Shown piece after piece: positions 18,621 to 26,610 of a stretch of DNA of 64,000 bases. The notes beneath the pieces were generated by a model. It was not told the DNA's origin and ran no database searches. It saw nothing but the letters and a program-made list of their open reading frames with translations. Source of the stretch: an uncultured Bacteroidia bacterium (GTDB taxonomy: Bacteria > Bacteroidota > Bacteroidia > Bacteroidales > UBA932); assembly GCA_902779785.1 (NCBI GenBank), contig CACZDC010000001.1, positions 124,001 through 188,000 on the forward strand, written 5' to 3'. Position 1 is the stretch's first letter; every line of letters starts with the position of its first letter. Made by a program: the position numbers and the translations under genes.

Positions 18621-19250
18621 ATGAGCCAAGTGCACGTTATCGACCACCCGATGATTCAGCATAAGCTGACCATTATGCGGGACAAGAAGACCGGATCCAA
18701 GGATTTCCGAGAACTGCTTAAGGAGATATCCCTTCTTATGGGATATGAAATCACAAGGGACCTCCCTCTGGAGGACGTGGAAATCGAGACGCCTATCTGC
18801 AAGACGGTAGCCAAAGAGGTTTCAGGACGCAAACTTGCCATCGTGCCCATCCTCAGGGCCGGTATGGGTATGGTCGAAGGCCTCCAGACGCTGGTCCCGG
18901 TCGCTAAGGTCGGCCACATCGGCCTCTACCGCAACGAGAAGACCCACAAGCCCGTGGTCTACTACTGCAAGCTTCCCGAGGATATCGACCGGAGACTGGT
19001 CATTGTCACGGATCCTATGCTCGCCACCGGCGGCAGCGCCTGTGACGCCCTATCGATGCTTAAGGAAAGGGGCTGCCACAATATCCGCCTGATGTGCCTC
19101 GTGGCCGTTCCGGAGGGTATAAACAAGGTCCAGGCCGAGCATCCTGACGTCGATATCTATGTCGCCGCCGTGGATGACCATCTGAACGCGGACGCATACA
19201 TCGTCCCCGGACTTGGCGATGCCGGCGACCGTATTTTCGGAACCAAGTAG
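18621..19250 (+). CDS. upp: Uracil phosphoribosyltransferase
   Basis: 209 residues, normal length. It salvages uracil with PRPP to make UMP. The PRPP-binding loop [12 protein letters not shown] is intact, as is the [12 protein letters not shown] segment; the C-terminal [13 protein letters not shown] is the uracil-binding end of the family. The next gene starts within its stop codon (TAGTG), so translation is probably coupled. Confidence 0.96.
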   Translation: MSQVHVIDHPMIQHKLTIMRDKKTGSKDFRELLKEISLLMGYEITRDLPLEDVEIETPICKTVAKEVSGRKLAIVPILRAGMGMVEGLQTLVPVAKVGHIGLYRNEKTHKPVVYYCKLPEDIDRRLVIVTDPMLATGGSACDALSMLKERGCHNIRLMCLVAVPEGINKVQAEHPDVDIYVAAVDDHLNADAYIVPGLGDAGDRIFGTK

Positions 19251-20350
19251 TGAAGTTCAAAACTTTCGTCATACTCTTTCTTGTTTCGGGGGTCCTGCCG
19301 GACGTCTGGCTGCTTCTCGGAAGCGCCGCAGACTTTCCTCTCTGGGCGAAAACCGCTCTCTGCGTTCCTACCCTGGTGACGTTTAGCTGCATCCCCTTCA
19401 TAGGGCTGGGCATACGCTACACGGCTGCGGTGCGCACCTTTTCCTGGTTCAGCTTTCTTTTTGAACTGCCGAAACTTCTCGCCTGCTTCGCTGGCCGTAG
19501 TATCTGGGCGGCCGGGATCGGTGCCGCGGTGTCGCTGACATTTTTCTTCCTTATATTTTTCTTCTCCCGGCATCTTGTCGTGAAGACCACGCAGATCTGC
19601 ATCCCTTCCCTTCCGAAGGATATGGACGGAATGAAGATATGTCAGATATCGGACCTGCACGTCGGCTCTTTCGGCAAGGCTCAGCGCTATGTGAGAAGGA
19701 TAGTGGAGAAGGTCCTTTCCCTCTCGCCCGAGCTCATTCTCTTCACCGGCGACCTGGTGAATTTCAGCACTTCGGAAGTAGAGCCATTCCGTGAGACTTT
19801 GTCCCGCCTGAAGGCCCCTATGGGCGTTTTTTCAGTCCGAGGGAACCACGATTACCTGCTCCACGGACATCATTCCGAGGCCGAAAGGCTTGCGGACGTC
19901 GAGGCCCTGCTCACCTTCGAGGAAAGCCTCGGATGGACGGTCCTCCGCAACCAGAATGTACTGCTGCGAAGGGGGGAGGCCGCATTTTCCGTGGCCGGAG
20001 TGGACAATGTCTCTTCCAATCCTTTTTTCAAGGATACCGGCGGCAATCTGGCAAGGGCCGTAGAAGGTATACCGGCGGATGTATTTACTATCCTGCTGTC
20101 CCACGACCCTTCGCACTGGCGCCGCGAAATACTTCCCCACACGAGCATTCCGCTTACGCTTTCAGGCCATACCCACGGCCTTCCACTCAAGCTTGCCGGG
20201 ACCAATCCTTCGCACTGGCGTCTGCGTGAATCCTGGGGACTGTACGAGCAGGACGGCCGCTATCTGTATGTTTCCAGAGGCCTTGGCAGCGCCTTTGCCT
20301 TCCGTCTCGGAAGCTTCCCCAGCATTGATTTGATTATTCTGAAACGATAA
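19250..20350 (+). CDS. Membrane-anchored metallophosphoesterase (YkuE-like)
   Basis: 366 residues starting at a GTG that overlaps the upp stop. The first ~115 residues hold three or four hydrophobic segments; the rest is a calcineurin-like phosphoesterase with all metal motifs: ISDLHVGSF, FTGDLVNF, RGNHDY, LSHDPSHW and LSGHTHGLPL. The membrane part suggests work on lipids or envelope metabolites. In a UDP-diacylglucosamine- or phospholipid-related role it would suit the diacylglycerol kinase-like and acyltransferase genes directly downstream, but that is inference. Confidence 0.87.
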   Translation: MKFKTFVILFLVSGVLPDVWLLLGSAADFPLWAKTALCVPTLVTFSCIPFIGLGIRYTAAVRTFSWFSFLFELPKLLACFAGRSIWAAGIGAAVSLTFFFLIFFFSRHLVVKTTQICIPSLPKDMDGMKICQISDLHVGSFGKAQRYVRRIVEKVLSLSPELILFTGDLVNFSTSEVEPFRETLSRLKAPMGVFSVRGNHDYLLHGHHSEAERLADVEALLTFEESLGWTVLRNQNVLLRRGEAAFSVAGVDNVSSNPFFKDTGGNLARAVEGIPADVFTILLSHDPSHWRREILPHTSIPLTLSGHTHGLPLKLAGTNPSHWRLRESWGLYEQDGRYLYVSRGLGSAFAFRLGSFPSIDLIILKR

Positions 20351-20362
20351 AAACTTAAACCT

Positions 20363-21292
20363 ATGGAAAAATGGCTTTTGATTGTCAATCCTTCGTCGGC
20401 CTCCGCCACGACGGGATCGTCCTGGAAAGAATCTGAAAAAATCCTTAAGGATGCCGGCCTGGAGGTCGATGTGGCCCCTACCGAATATGCCGGACACGCC
20501 ATTACTCTGGTCCAGGAAAGCGCGGACCAGGGCTACCGGAAGTTCATTTCGGTCGGCGGCGACGGAACCCTTCACGAAGTGATGAGCGGTCTTGTCCGCT
20601 ATGCCGACTCAAGGGGAGTGGACCTGGGTGATTTTACTGTCGCGGTACTTCCCTATGGCACCGGCAACGACTGGATCAGGACTCCCGGAGTTCCCCAGGA
20701 TATGCTTGAAGCCGCGAAATGCATCATCGCCGGCAAGACGGCCAAGGAGGATGTGGTCCGCGTGAGTATGAAAGAGGGTGTATTCTGTATGGCCAATATC
20801 GGCGGCGTCGGGGTGGATTCCACGATTTGCTACAAGACCAATGCGCTGAAAAAGAAGGGCTACAAGGGCTCGCTGCTCTACAGCCTCGTAGCGCCTTTCT
20901 GCATTTTCACCCGCAAGCGCCGTCCCGTGGAGATCGTCTGCGACGGAGAGAGCGTGTACAAGGGAAAGATGTTCACCACCATCTTCGGAAACGGCCTGTA
21001 CCGTGGCGGCGGACTGCACCAGACCGCCGACGGGGCTACTCTTGACGACGGCCTCCTGGAAGTGTCCATTCAGGGTGCGGTCAACCATATCAAGGGGATG
21101 ATGCAGCAGCTGCATTTCTTCAAGGGCGATTTCGCCACCCTGCCGGGCATTATCTCGAAGCAGTTCCGCAAGATGACGATAACTCCTCTCGGAAAGGACG
21201 CAGACTGGGTGGAAATCGACGGAGAACTCCCCGGCCGTCTTCCCGTGACCATAGAACTGACCGGCCAGCAGATCAATATAATCGTTCCGTAA
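20363..21292 (+). CDS. Diacylglycerol/lipid kinase (DAGK catalytic family)
   Basis: 309 residues. The catalytic-domain motifs are present: NPSSA near the start, SVGGDGTLHEVMSGL for ATP binding and PYGTGNDW. Residues from ~170 form the second beta-rich domain with GNGLYRGGGLHQTADGA. Members phosphorylate diacylglycerol or related lipids; some are of uncertain substrate. It lies 12 nt after the phosphoesterase and its stop overlaps the start of the acyltransferase (TAATG), so the three probably form an operon with upp for lipid turnover. Confidence 0.9.
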   Translation: MEKWLLIVNPSSASATTGSSWKESEKILKDAGLEVDVAPTEYAGHAITLVQESADQGYRKFISVGGDGTLHEVMSGLVRYADSRGVDLGDFTVAVLPYGTGNDWIRTPGVPQDMLEAAKCIIAGKTAKEDVVRVSMKEGVFCMANIGGVGVDSTICYKTNALKKKGYKGSLLYSLVAPFCIFTRKRRPVEIVCDGESVYKGKMFTTIFGNGLYRGGGLHQTADGATLDDGLLEVSIQGAVNHIKGMMQQLHFFKGDFATLPGIISKQFRKMTITPLGKDADWVEIDGELPGRLPVTIELTGQQINIIVP

Positions 21293-21903
21293 TGGCAAGG
21301 CTTACCGCAGGACAGTACCTGCTGCGTGTATTCTCCTGGGTCATAACTATGGTCTGGGCCAGGCCAAAGGTATATGGACCCTTCCCGAAACTGGACGAAC
21401 CGGTCATCTTTGTATGCCGCCACGTCGGGCTGTACGATCCTGTCATACTGATGGTCAAGTATATCAGTCGGATTGTCCATCCTCTTGTGGCCAGGGATTA
21501 TTTCGAGGCCAACAAGTTCACCCGCTGGTTCTACCCGCTGGCCTTGTGCTATCCTATCGAGAGGCGTTCGCCGTCGACCGAATGGATGGACAACTCTCTC
21601 AAGGCCCTGGAAAGGGGAGAAAGCATAATCATTTTCCCCGAGGGGAAGCGGAACAAGACGGGTGTCGGGCTGCTGCCTTTCCATAGCGGCGCGGCTCTTC
21701 TCGCGGCGAAAAGCGGAGCGCGGATAGTTCCGGTCTACAACGCCTTCTGGCACATTCCGCACCGCTACCGCCTCGCGATAGGAAATCCGCTTTCACTCGA
21801 CCCGGTTCCTGAGGGCGGCACAAATTCCGCCTGGCTCAAAGAACAGACGGAAAAGCTGCGCAGTGCTGTGTCTGAACTCGGAAAACTGATTCCGGGAGAA
21901 TAG
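21292..21903 (+). CDS. 1-acyl-glycerol-3-phosphate acyltransferase (PlsC family)
   Basis: 203 residues. The acyltransferase motifs are CRHVGLYDP (HX4D, block I) and FPEGKRNKTG (block III). The family transfers an acyl group to lysophosphatidate at the inner membrane. The N-terminus (LRVFSWVITMVWA) could be an amphipathic or membrane segment. The start overlaps the stop of the lipid kinase gene; the end faces the converging phosphatase gene with one base between. Confidence 0.88.
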   Translation: MARLTAGQYLLRVFSWVITMVWARPKVYGPFPKLDEPVIFVCRHVGLYDPVILMVKYISRIVHPLVARDYFEANKFTRWFYPLALCYPIERRSPSTEWMDNSLKALERGESIIIFPEGKRNKTGVGLLPFHSGAALLAAKSGARIVPVYNAFWHIPHRYRLAIGNPLSLDPVPEGGTNSAWLKEQTEKLRSAVSELGKLIPGE

Positions 21904-21904
21904 C

Positions 21905-23206
21905 TTAAGGCTTCGGCCTGTCAGTGACAAAGAGGGCGACTCTGCCCAGGAGGTAGCTCTTTACTTCACTCCATTTATAATAGGGGCCCTGCAGCGTTTC
22001 AAGCGCTCCGATGCGGGCCTCTTCGCCATTGAGGAGCAGCTTTACTAGCGGTTCCTTTCCTTTGGTGCAGCCCTTCGGAGTATAGAAAACGAACTGAAGG
22101 TTGGCGGCCATCGGAGAGCGGAAGCTCTGGAAATACTTCACCACATCGTCCGCCTTCTCGGGAATGTGGCCGAAATTCTCTATGTCCATAAGCGTGAGAA
22201 GGCCCATCACCACGTGGTCGTGGCCGAAACGGAGGTCGGCGCCCCGGCTTCCGCCGCTGAGCCTCGCATCCGCCTTGGCGACAATGTCCTCGACTATGGC
22301 CGAGCAGCTTGTACGGTAGGCAAGATACTCTCTGTAGCGCTCGTAATTGTCTGTTTCCCATAGAGTTGCATATTCTTCCTTGGTGAAGAATCCCTCCGTG
22401 GGGATCCTGTCCTGCGCGTTGAGGCTGTTCATCCCGGCGACGAACATATAGAGGTTGAAGAACACTTTCCACACATCCCTTCCGCGAAGGCTCTTCTCCG
22501 GCTTCTTGAACAGGCGGCCAAGTACGTCGTTATAGTTCGGGAACTTGCGGAGAAAGAACTCTTTGGAACTTTCTTCATAGGGGAAGGCGAATTCCGGTCC
22601 GGTGTAGCGGAAAGGGTTCGGGCCCAGATTCGGCCGCGTCGCCTGAATGTCGAGGGTGCTCTGGTGGGCATAGACCTCGGTCTTCGGGGCGGCCGCGGCA
22701 ATTGCGCTGACGCAGGAGGCCATACTTATTATCGAGCGTTGCGAGGGAGACGAGCAGGCGTCCACCCGGCTTCCCTTCCCGAAGGCTTTCGGAAAGTTTT
22801 TGACCATAGTCTCGGCTATGAACTTGTGCTGCTTCCAGCCAAGTTCCGTAAGGTCCCCGACCTGGAAACGTGCTCTGTCCCAGAACTTTTCCAGATTGGC
22901 GAGCAGGGCGAAACCGTAGTCGGTCAGATTGCCTTCCGAGGCTCCGTCGCGAAGCATATCGAGTAGCACTTTATAGGCCTTTTCGGTATAGGCATAGCGT
23001 GATCCGTGCCGTCCGTAGTGGGAGATATAGCTCGCCTGGTAACCTTTCGGGGCCGGAGTCAGGGCCTTCGGGGACAGGTCATAGACACAGTCCAGTCCGG
23101 AGGAGAGATTCCAGTCGGCGAGGACTTCCTCGCGGACAGTTTCACGCTGGGCGGCGGCGCAAACGGCCGAAAGAGCCAGCAGGATGGATAAAATCGTCCT
23201 TCTCAT
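21905..23206 (-). CDS. Exported histidine acid phosphatase (MINPP/phytase-like)
   Basis: 433 residues with a signal peptide (MRRTILSILLALSAVCAAAQ). SHYGRHGSR carries the RHGxR nucleophile His67, and LRFGHDHVVMG carries the HD acid pair. Bacteroidota enzymes of this type hydrolyse inositol phosphates in the periplasm or outer membrane (multiple inositol-polyphosphate phosphatase-like); general acid phosphatase is the alternative. The ATG is 23 nt after a -7 element, so it has its own promoter, divergent from the nucleoside hydrolase. Confidence 0.85.
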   Translation of the reverse strand: MRRTILSILLALSAVCAAAQRETVREEVLADWNLSSGLDCVYDLSPKALTPAPKGYQASYISHYGRHGSRYAYTEKAYKVLLDMLRDGASEGNLTDYGFALLANLEKFWDRARFQVGDLTELGWKQHKFIAETMVKNFPKAFGKGSRVDACSSPSQRSIISMASCVSAIAAAAPKTEVYAHQSTLDIQATRPNLGPNPFRYTGPEFAFPYEESSKEFFLRKFPNYNDVLGRLFKKPEKSLRGRDVWKVFFNLYMFVAGMNSLNAQDRIPTEGFFTKEEYATLWETDNYERYREYLAYRTSCSAIVEDIVAKADARLSGGSRGADLRFGHDHVVMGLLTLMDIENFGHIPEKADDVVKYFQSFRSPMAANLQFVFYTPKGCTKGKEPLVKLLLNGEEARIGALETLQGPYYKWSEVKSYLLGRVALFVTDRPKP

Positions 23207-23229
23207 TCTTTTCCTTTTACAATCAGTGG

Positions 23230-23237
23230 CAAAGGTA
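23230..23237 (-). promoter_or_regulatory. -7 promoter element
   Basis: TACCTTTG on the minus strand, 23 nt before the ATG of the histidine phosphatase at 23206. Confidence 0.5.
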
Positions 23238-23260
23238 GTGAAAAAACAGATAGAAATAAT

Positions 23261-23268
23261 TATCTTTG
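23261..23268 (+). promoter_or_regulatory. -7 promoter element
   Basis: TATCTTTG, 24 nt before the ATG at 23293; it supports that start over the upstream in-frame codon at 23266. Confidence 0.55.
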
Positions 23269-23292
23269 TGGGAGTACCACATACAATGCTTT

Positions 23293-24660
23293 ATGAAAAA
23301 ACTTGCAATTCTTCTCTCATTCCTCGTTCTGATGCCCTATTTCGGGCAGGCTCAGCAGAAAAGAGTGTCCGACAAGGAACTCGTAAGCGTTATCTGGGCT
23401 ATGGGCCAGATGTATCCGGACGGATTCACCCTCAGCCTCGATTCTCTCCGTCAGCCGACAAAGGGGATTGCGGTTTCCTACCTTGCAACCCAGAACAGTT
23501 TTGACAAGAAGAGTATTCCGGCCATCATCAAGCACGCCCACGCCCACGACAATGTGGTCGGCGGCTGGTATGATCCCGTGGAGAAAAAATACTATTTCGA
23601 CTCTTCCCGCATCTTCCCCGAAGACAGCCTTGCGGCAGCCCTGAAGTTTGCCCGGGAGAACCGTCAGCACACGGTTTACGACCTTGCGAAAGGCATCAAT
23701 GTGCGGAGCAATTACGAGCAGAAGGACGTGCGCATCATACTGGACTGCGATATGGGCAGTTCCACCGACGACCTTTTCGCCCTGATGATGCTGCACCGCT
23801 ATATGGATATGGACCGCTGCAATCTGCTCGGAGTCGTCGTGGACCGTATGGGCCGTGCCAACGCCGATATCGTGGACGTCCTGAACAATTTCTATGGCCA
23901 TCCTGACATCCCCATCGGCCTTGAGACCAAGGGCCAGGAGGACACCCACGTATGGATTACCTACCATAACCTTCCCTATGCCAGGAATACCGAGGGCGTG
24001 CCTATGTTCCGTCGCAGCGTCGGGGACAAGGGGACTTATATGGAAGGCTACAAACTCTATCGCAAGCTTCTCGCGGCCCAGCCCGACAGGAGCGTGACCA
24101 TAGCCTCAATCGGCCTTGTGACCACCCTCGCCCGCCTCCTGGAGTCCGGTCCGGACGAGTATTCTCCGCTCAGCGGTGTGGAACTTGTCCGCGCTAAGGT
24201 CAAGGATATCTACGCTATGGGCGGAGTTTTCGGTGATGCGGTGGAGCCGGACTACAACTTCAAGCAGGCCATCGACTTCTCCCTCAAGTTCTTCGAGCTG
24301 CTGCCGAAGGAGGTGGACGTGGTCTTCTCTCCGGGCGAGGTCGGCGATCCACTGGACTACCGTCCGGAACTCGTGATTGCAGATATGGGCTGGACTGACC
24401 TCCATCCCATCAAATGGACCTACCAGTTCCTCAACTGCGACACCGGCCAGAAGATGTGGGACCCGCAGGCCGTCATAAATGCGGTCGAAGGGGACGATTT
24501 CTACAAGCTTTCGCCTCGCGGATGGGTCAAGCTCACCCGCAACGGCGAGACGCTCTTCACCCCCGATCCCAAGGGCAACTGCCGCTACCAGTACCCCGGC
24601 GACCCCGTCTGGTGCGACACCGTTCTCAAGTACATCCGCCTGATGGCGATTCAGCATTAG
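23293..24660 (+). CDS. Secreted nucleoside hydrolase-like protein with extra N-terminal domain
   Basis: 455 residues from the ATG at 23293, with a signal peptide ending GQA/Q. From ~145 the protein follows the inosine/uridine nucleoside hydrolase fold: RIILDCDMGSSTDDLFAL holds the Asp cluster that binds Ca2+ and ribose (spacing slightly longer than the classical DTDPGxDD), and the core continues through DYNFKQAIDF. The family cleaves the N-glycosidic bond of nucleosides. Residues ~25-135, containing KGIAVSYLATQNSF and NVVGGWYDPVEKKYYFDSS, are a separate domain I cannot name; usual family members lack it. Its stop is directly followed by the first 51-bp repeat array. Confidence 0.72.
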   Translation: MKKLAILLSFLVLMPYFGQAQQKRVSDKELVSVIWAMGQMYPDGFTLSLDSLRQPTKGIAVSYLATQNSFDKKSIPAIIKHAHAHDNVVGGWYDPVEKKYYFDSSRIFPEDSLAAALKFARENRQHTVYDLAKGINVRSNYEQKDVRIILDCDMGSSTDDLFALMMLHRYMDMDRCNLLGVVVDRMGRANADIVDVLNNFYGHPDIPIGLETKGQEDTHVWITYHNLPYARNTEGVPMFRRSVGDKGTYMEGYKLYRKLLAAQPDRSVTIASIGLVTTLARLLESGPDEYSPLSGVELVRAKVKDIYAMGGVFGDAVEPDYNFKQAIDFSLKFFELLPKEVDVVFSPGEVGDPLDYRPELVIADMGWTDLHPIKWTYQFLNCDTGQKMWDPQAVINAVEGDDFYKLSPRGWVKLTRNGETLFTPDPKGNCRYQYPGDPVWCDTVLKYIRLMAIQH

Positions 24661-24712
24661 CGGTCTCTGCCCTGCCGCGCCCCGGGGGAGGGGCGTCAGG
24701 GGAAGGGGCGCG

Positions 24713-25171
24713 GGTCGGTGCCGTGAAACTGGCATTTGGCGGCACGGAAGTGGCTGAAACGGTGGTCGGTGCCGTGAAACCCCACTCTGCGGGCACCGAC
24801 AGCACCAAACCGCAGGTCGGTGCCGTGGAACCGGCATTCGGCGGCACGGAAGTGTCTGGAATGGTGGTCCGTGCCGGGAAACCCCACTCTGCGGGCACCG
24901 TCAGTCCCAAACATTAGGTCGGTGCCGTGAAACCGTCCTTTGGCGGCACGGAGCTGGCTGAACCATCGGTCGGTGCCGTGAAACCGTCCTTTGGCGGCAC
25001 GGAGGTGGCTGAAACGGCGGTCGGTGCCGGGGAACTGGCATTTGACGGCACGGAGGTGGCTGAACCGTCGGTCTGTGCCGTGAAACCGGCATTTGGCGGC
25101 ACGGAGGAGGCTGAAACGGTGGTCCGTGCCGTGAAACTGGCATTTGGCGGCACGGAGGGAACAGGAACAAA
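24713..25171. repeat. Upstream array: nine 51-bp palindromic repeats
   Basis: Units start at 24713, 24764, 24815, 24866, 24917, 24968, 25019, 25070 and 25121, always exactly 51 bp apart. Each has an inverted repeat: positions 3-11 TC(G/C)GTGCCG and 28-36 CGGCACGGA around a 16-nt loop, then a more variable 15-nt tail. Units at 24764 and 24866 carry a different loop and right arm (CCACTCTGC then GGGCACCG). Loop and tail variants recur in different combinations, as in REP/REPIN or BIME mosaics. No unit contains spacers of unique sequence. As 51 is a multiple of 3 and the unit is nearly stop-free, several frames stay open through it; I see no ribosome site or codon bias that would make it coding. 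A GC-rich stem (24678-24695) lies just before it. Confidence 0.9.
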
Positions 25172-25311
25172 CGTCGTCAAAGAAGTGAAGGGGGTTGGAG
25201 AGACAAACTTCCTGTATAATGTATGCGTTTTTATGGTAAAAATTCGCAAAAAAACGCTTCATTATTCAAGGTAATCAGCACTTTCAGCGCGATGAAACAG
25301 CTTTTTTTACA

Positions 25312-25345
25312 ATTATCCGTTTTGTATTTTTAAAAAACGGATAAT
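25312..25345. repeat. 12-bp perfect inverted repeat upstream of the transposase
   Basis: ATTATCCGTTTT (25312-25323) and AAAACGGATAAT (25334-25345) are perfectly complementary with a 10-nt spacer, ending 22 bp before the ATG at 25368. It overlaps the expected promoter region, so it could be an operator, a hairpin recognised by the Y1 transposase itself, or a terminator of reads entering from the array. Confidence 0.7.
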
Positions 25346-25367
25346 CGGTTGTTACTTTGTGGAAAAA

Positions 25368-26273
25368 ATGGATGATTTCAGACTAAATGAGAGCGAATGC
25401 GAACTTCGCTTTGCCGAAGGCGGCCAGTTTTTCTTCCTGACGCTGAACCAGTTGCCGTTTCTATTGTTCGAAAACAAAGAGGAATTCGTGGAGGGGAACA
25501 ATATACTTGCCATCGCGGCGGCTAAAGCAAAATCCCAAATTTTGGATTATTCATTGATGAATAACCATTTTCACTGTATTGCAGAGGGACACGAAAATGG
25601 TGTCAACGATATGGTAGCCAGGATAAAAAGAATGCTTCGTCAGTATCTGATTCGCAGAAAAAAACCTCTTGATTCTCCATTGGAGATAAGAATCGATCCG
25701 ATTCCGACATTGACGGTGTTCCGAAAAATTGTGATGTACACAGACCGGAATTCCTATATGGCCAGGCGCGACTCAACACCGTGCGGCTATCTTTGGGGTG
25801 CCGGGAGTCTTTTTTTCAATGATAATCTAGAGCTTATGGTTGATGGAACACGATTTAACGAGTTGTTTCGTGATGACAAGCGCGCTATTTGCCATTCCCG
25901 GGATATTGATTTACCCGATTCATTCAGATGCTTTAAAGGAATGATTCTCAAAACGAGTTTCGTTAATTACAAACGAACGGAATCTTTATTCATATCAGCC
26001 AATCAGTACTTCAGTATGCTTCTTCGGCACGCTGAGTCCGATATGGAAATCGCTAAAACAATCGGAGAAAGTATCCTCCTTCCCAATGAAGATGCCTTTT
26101 TGATCGTTTCGAGCTGGTTTCCACGGCAAAAAATATATAGTTTGACCGTTCAGCAGCGCTTCGAAGCGGCAAAAAGAATGAAACGTGAATTATCTTCCAA
26201 CAACAAGCAAATCGCTCAAGTGCTGAGATTGCCGTTGACGAGTGTTGAGGAGATCTTCCCGGTTCCACGTTAG
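25368..26273 (+). CDS. RAYT-like HUH (Y1) transposase
   Basis: 301 residues from the ATG at 25368. It belongs to the IS200-like Y1 superfamily: the HUH motif is NHFHC (His67 and His69), preceded by the usual DYSLMNN, and Tyr124 in VMYTDRNSY occupies the place of the catalytic tyrosine before the conserved ...GYLWGAGS (typical YxWSS) segment. The C-terminal ~45 residues (SLTVQQRFEAAKRM, then NNKQIAQVLRLPLTSVEE) look like a helix-turn-helix. The gene is visibly richer in A+T than its neighbours and sits between two arrays of 51-bp palindromic repeats, as RAYTs do with REP sequences. It has no terminal inverted repeats of its own that I can find, which also fits a RAYT rather than an IS. A TTTG 8 nt before the ATG may be a degenerate -7 element. 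Confidence 0.82.
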   Translation: MDDFRLNESECELRFAEGGQFFFLTLNQLPFLLFENKEEFVEGNNILAIAAAKAKSQILDYSLMNNHFHCIAEGHENGVNDMVARIKRMLRQYLIRRKKPLDSPLEIRIDPIPTLTVFRKIVMYTDRNSYMARRDSTPCGYLWGAGSLFFNDNLELMVDGTRFNELFRDDKRAICHSRDIDLPDSFRCFKGMILKTSFVNYKRTESLFISANQYFSMLLRHAESDMEIAKTIGESILLPNEDAFLIVSSWFPRQKIYSLTVQQRFEAAKRMKRELSSNNKQIAQVLRLPLTSVEEIFPVPR

Positions 26274-26281
26274 TGACTCTC

Positions 26282-26610
26282 AATTGGTGCCGTGAAACCG
26301 GCATTTGGCGGCACGGATGGGGCTGAAACGGTGGTCCGTGCCGGGAAACTGGCATTTGGCGGCACGGAAGTGTCTGGAACGACGGTCGGTGCCAGGAAAC
26401 CGTCCTTTGGCGGCACGGAAGTGTCTGGAATGGTGGTCGGTGCCGTGAAACCCCACTTTGGCGGCACGGAAGTGGCCAAACCGTCGGTCGGTGCCAGGAA
26501 ACCGTCCTTTGGCGGCACGGAAGTGGCTGAAACGGTGGTCCGTGCCGGGAAACGCCACTCTGCGGGCACCGGCAGTCCAAAACAGCAGGTCCGTGCCCGG
26601 AAACTCACAG
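26282..26610. repeat. Downstream array: six and a part 51-bp palindromic repeats
   Basis: Units start at 26282, 26333, 26384, 26435, 26486 and 26537 with exact 51-bp spacing; a truncated unit begins at 26588. Same orientation and same arms (GTGCCG/CGGCAC) as the array before the transposase. The unit at 26537 has the alternative CCACTCTGC loop, and the unit at 26435 combines CCCCAC with the common right half. The first unit lacks the GGTC lead and begins 9 bp after the transposase stop. The last partial unit contains the stop codon of the converging threonine aldolase gene. Confidence 0.9.

Noticed and set aside
24626..25274. Open reading frames in five of six frames through the upstream 51-bp array (up to 188 residues)
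   Set aside because: They exist because the unit length is a multiple of three and the unit is nearly stop-free. The frames on both strands are equally open, none has a promoter or signal features, and the unit is palindromic.
24713..26610. CRISPR array
   Set aside because: Units are contiguous 51-bp direct repeats with variation in the middle and tail; there are no unique spacers of constant length between conserved repeats and no cas genes.
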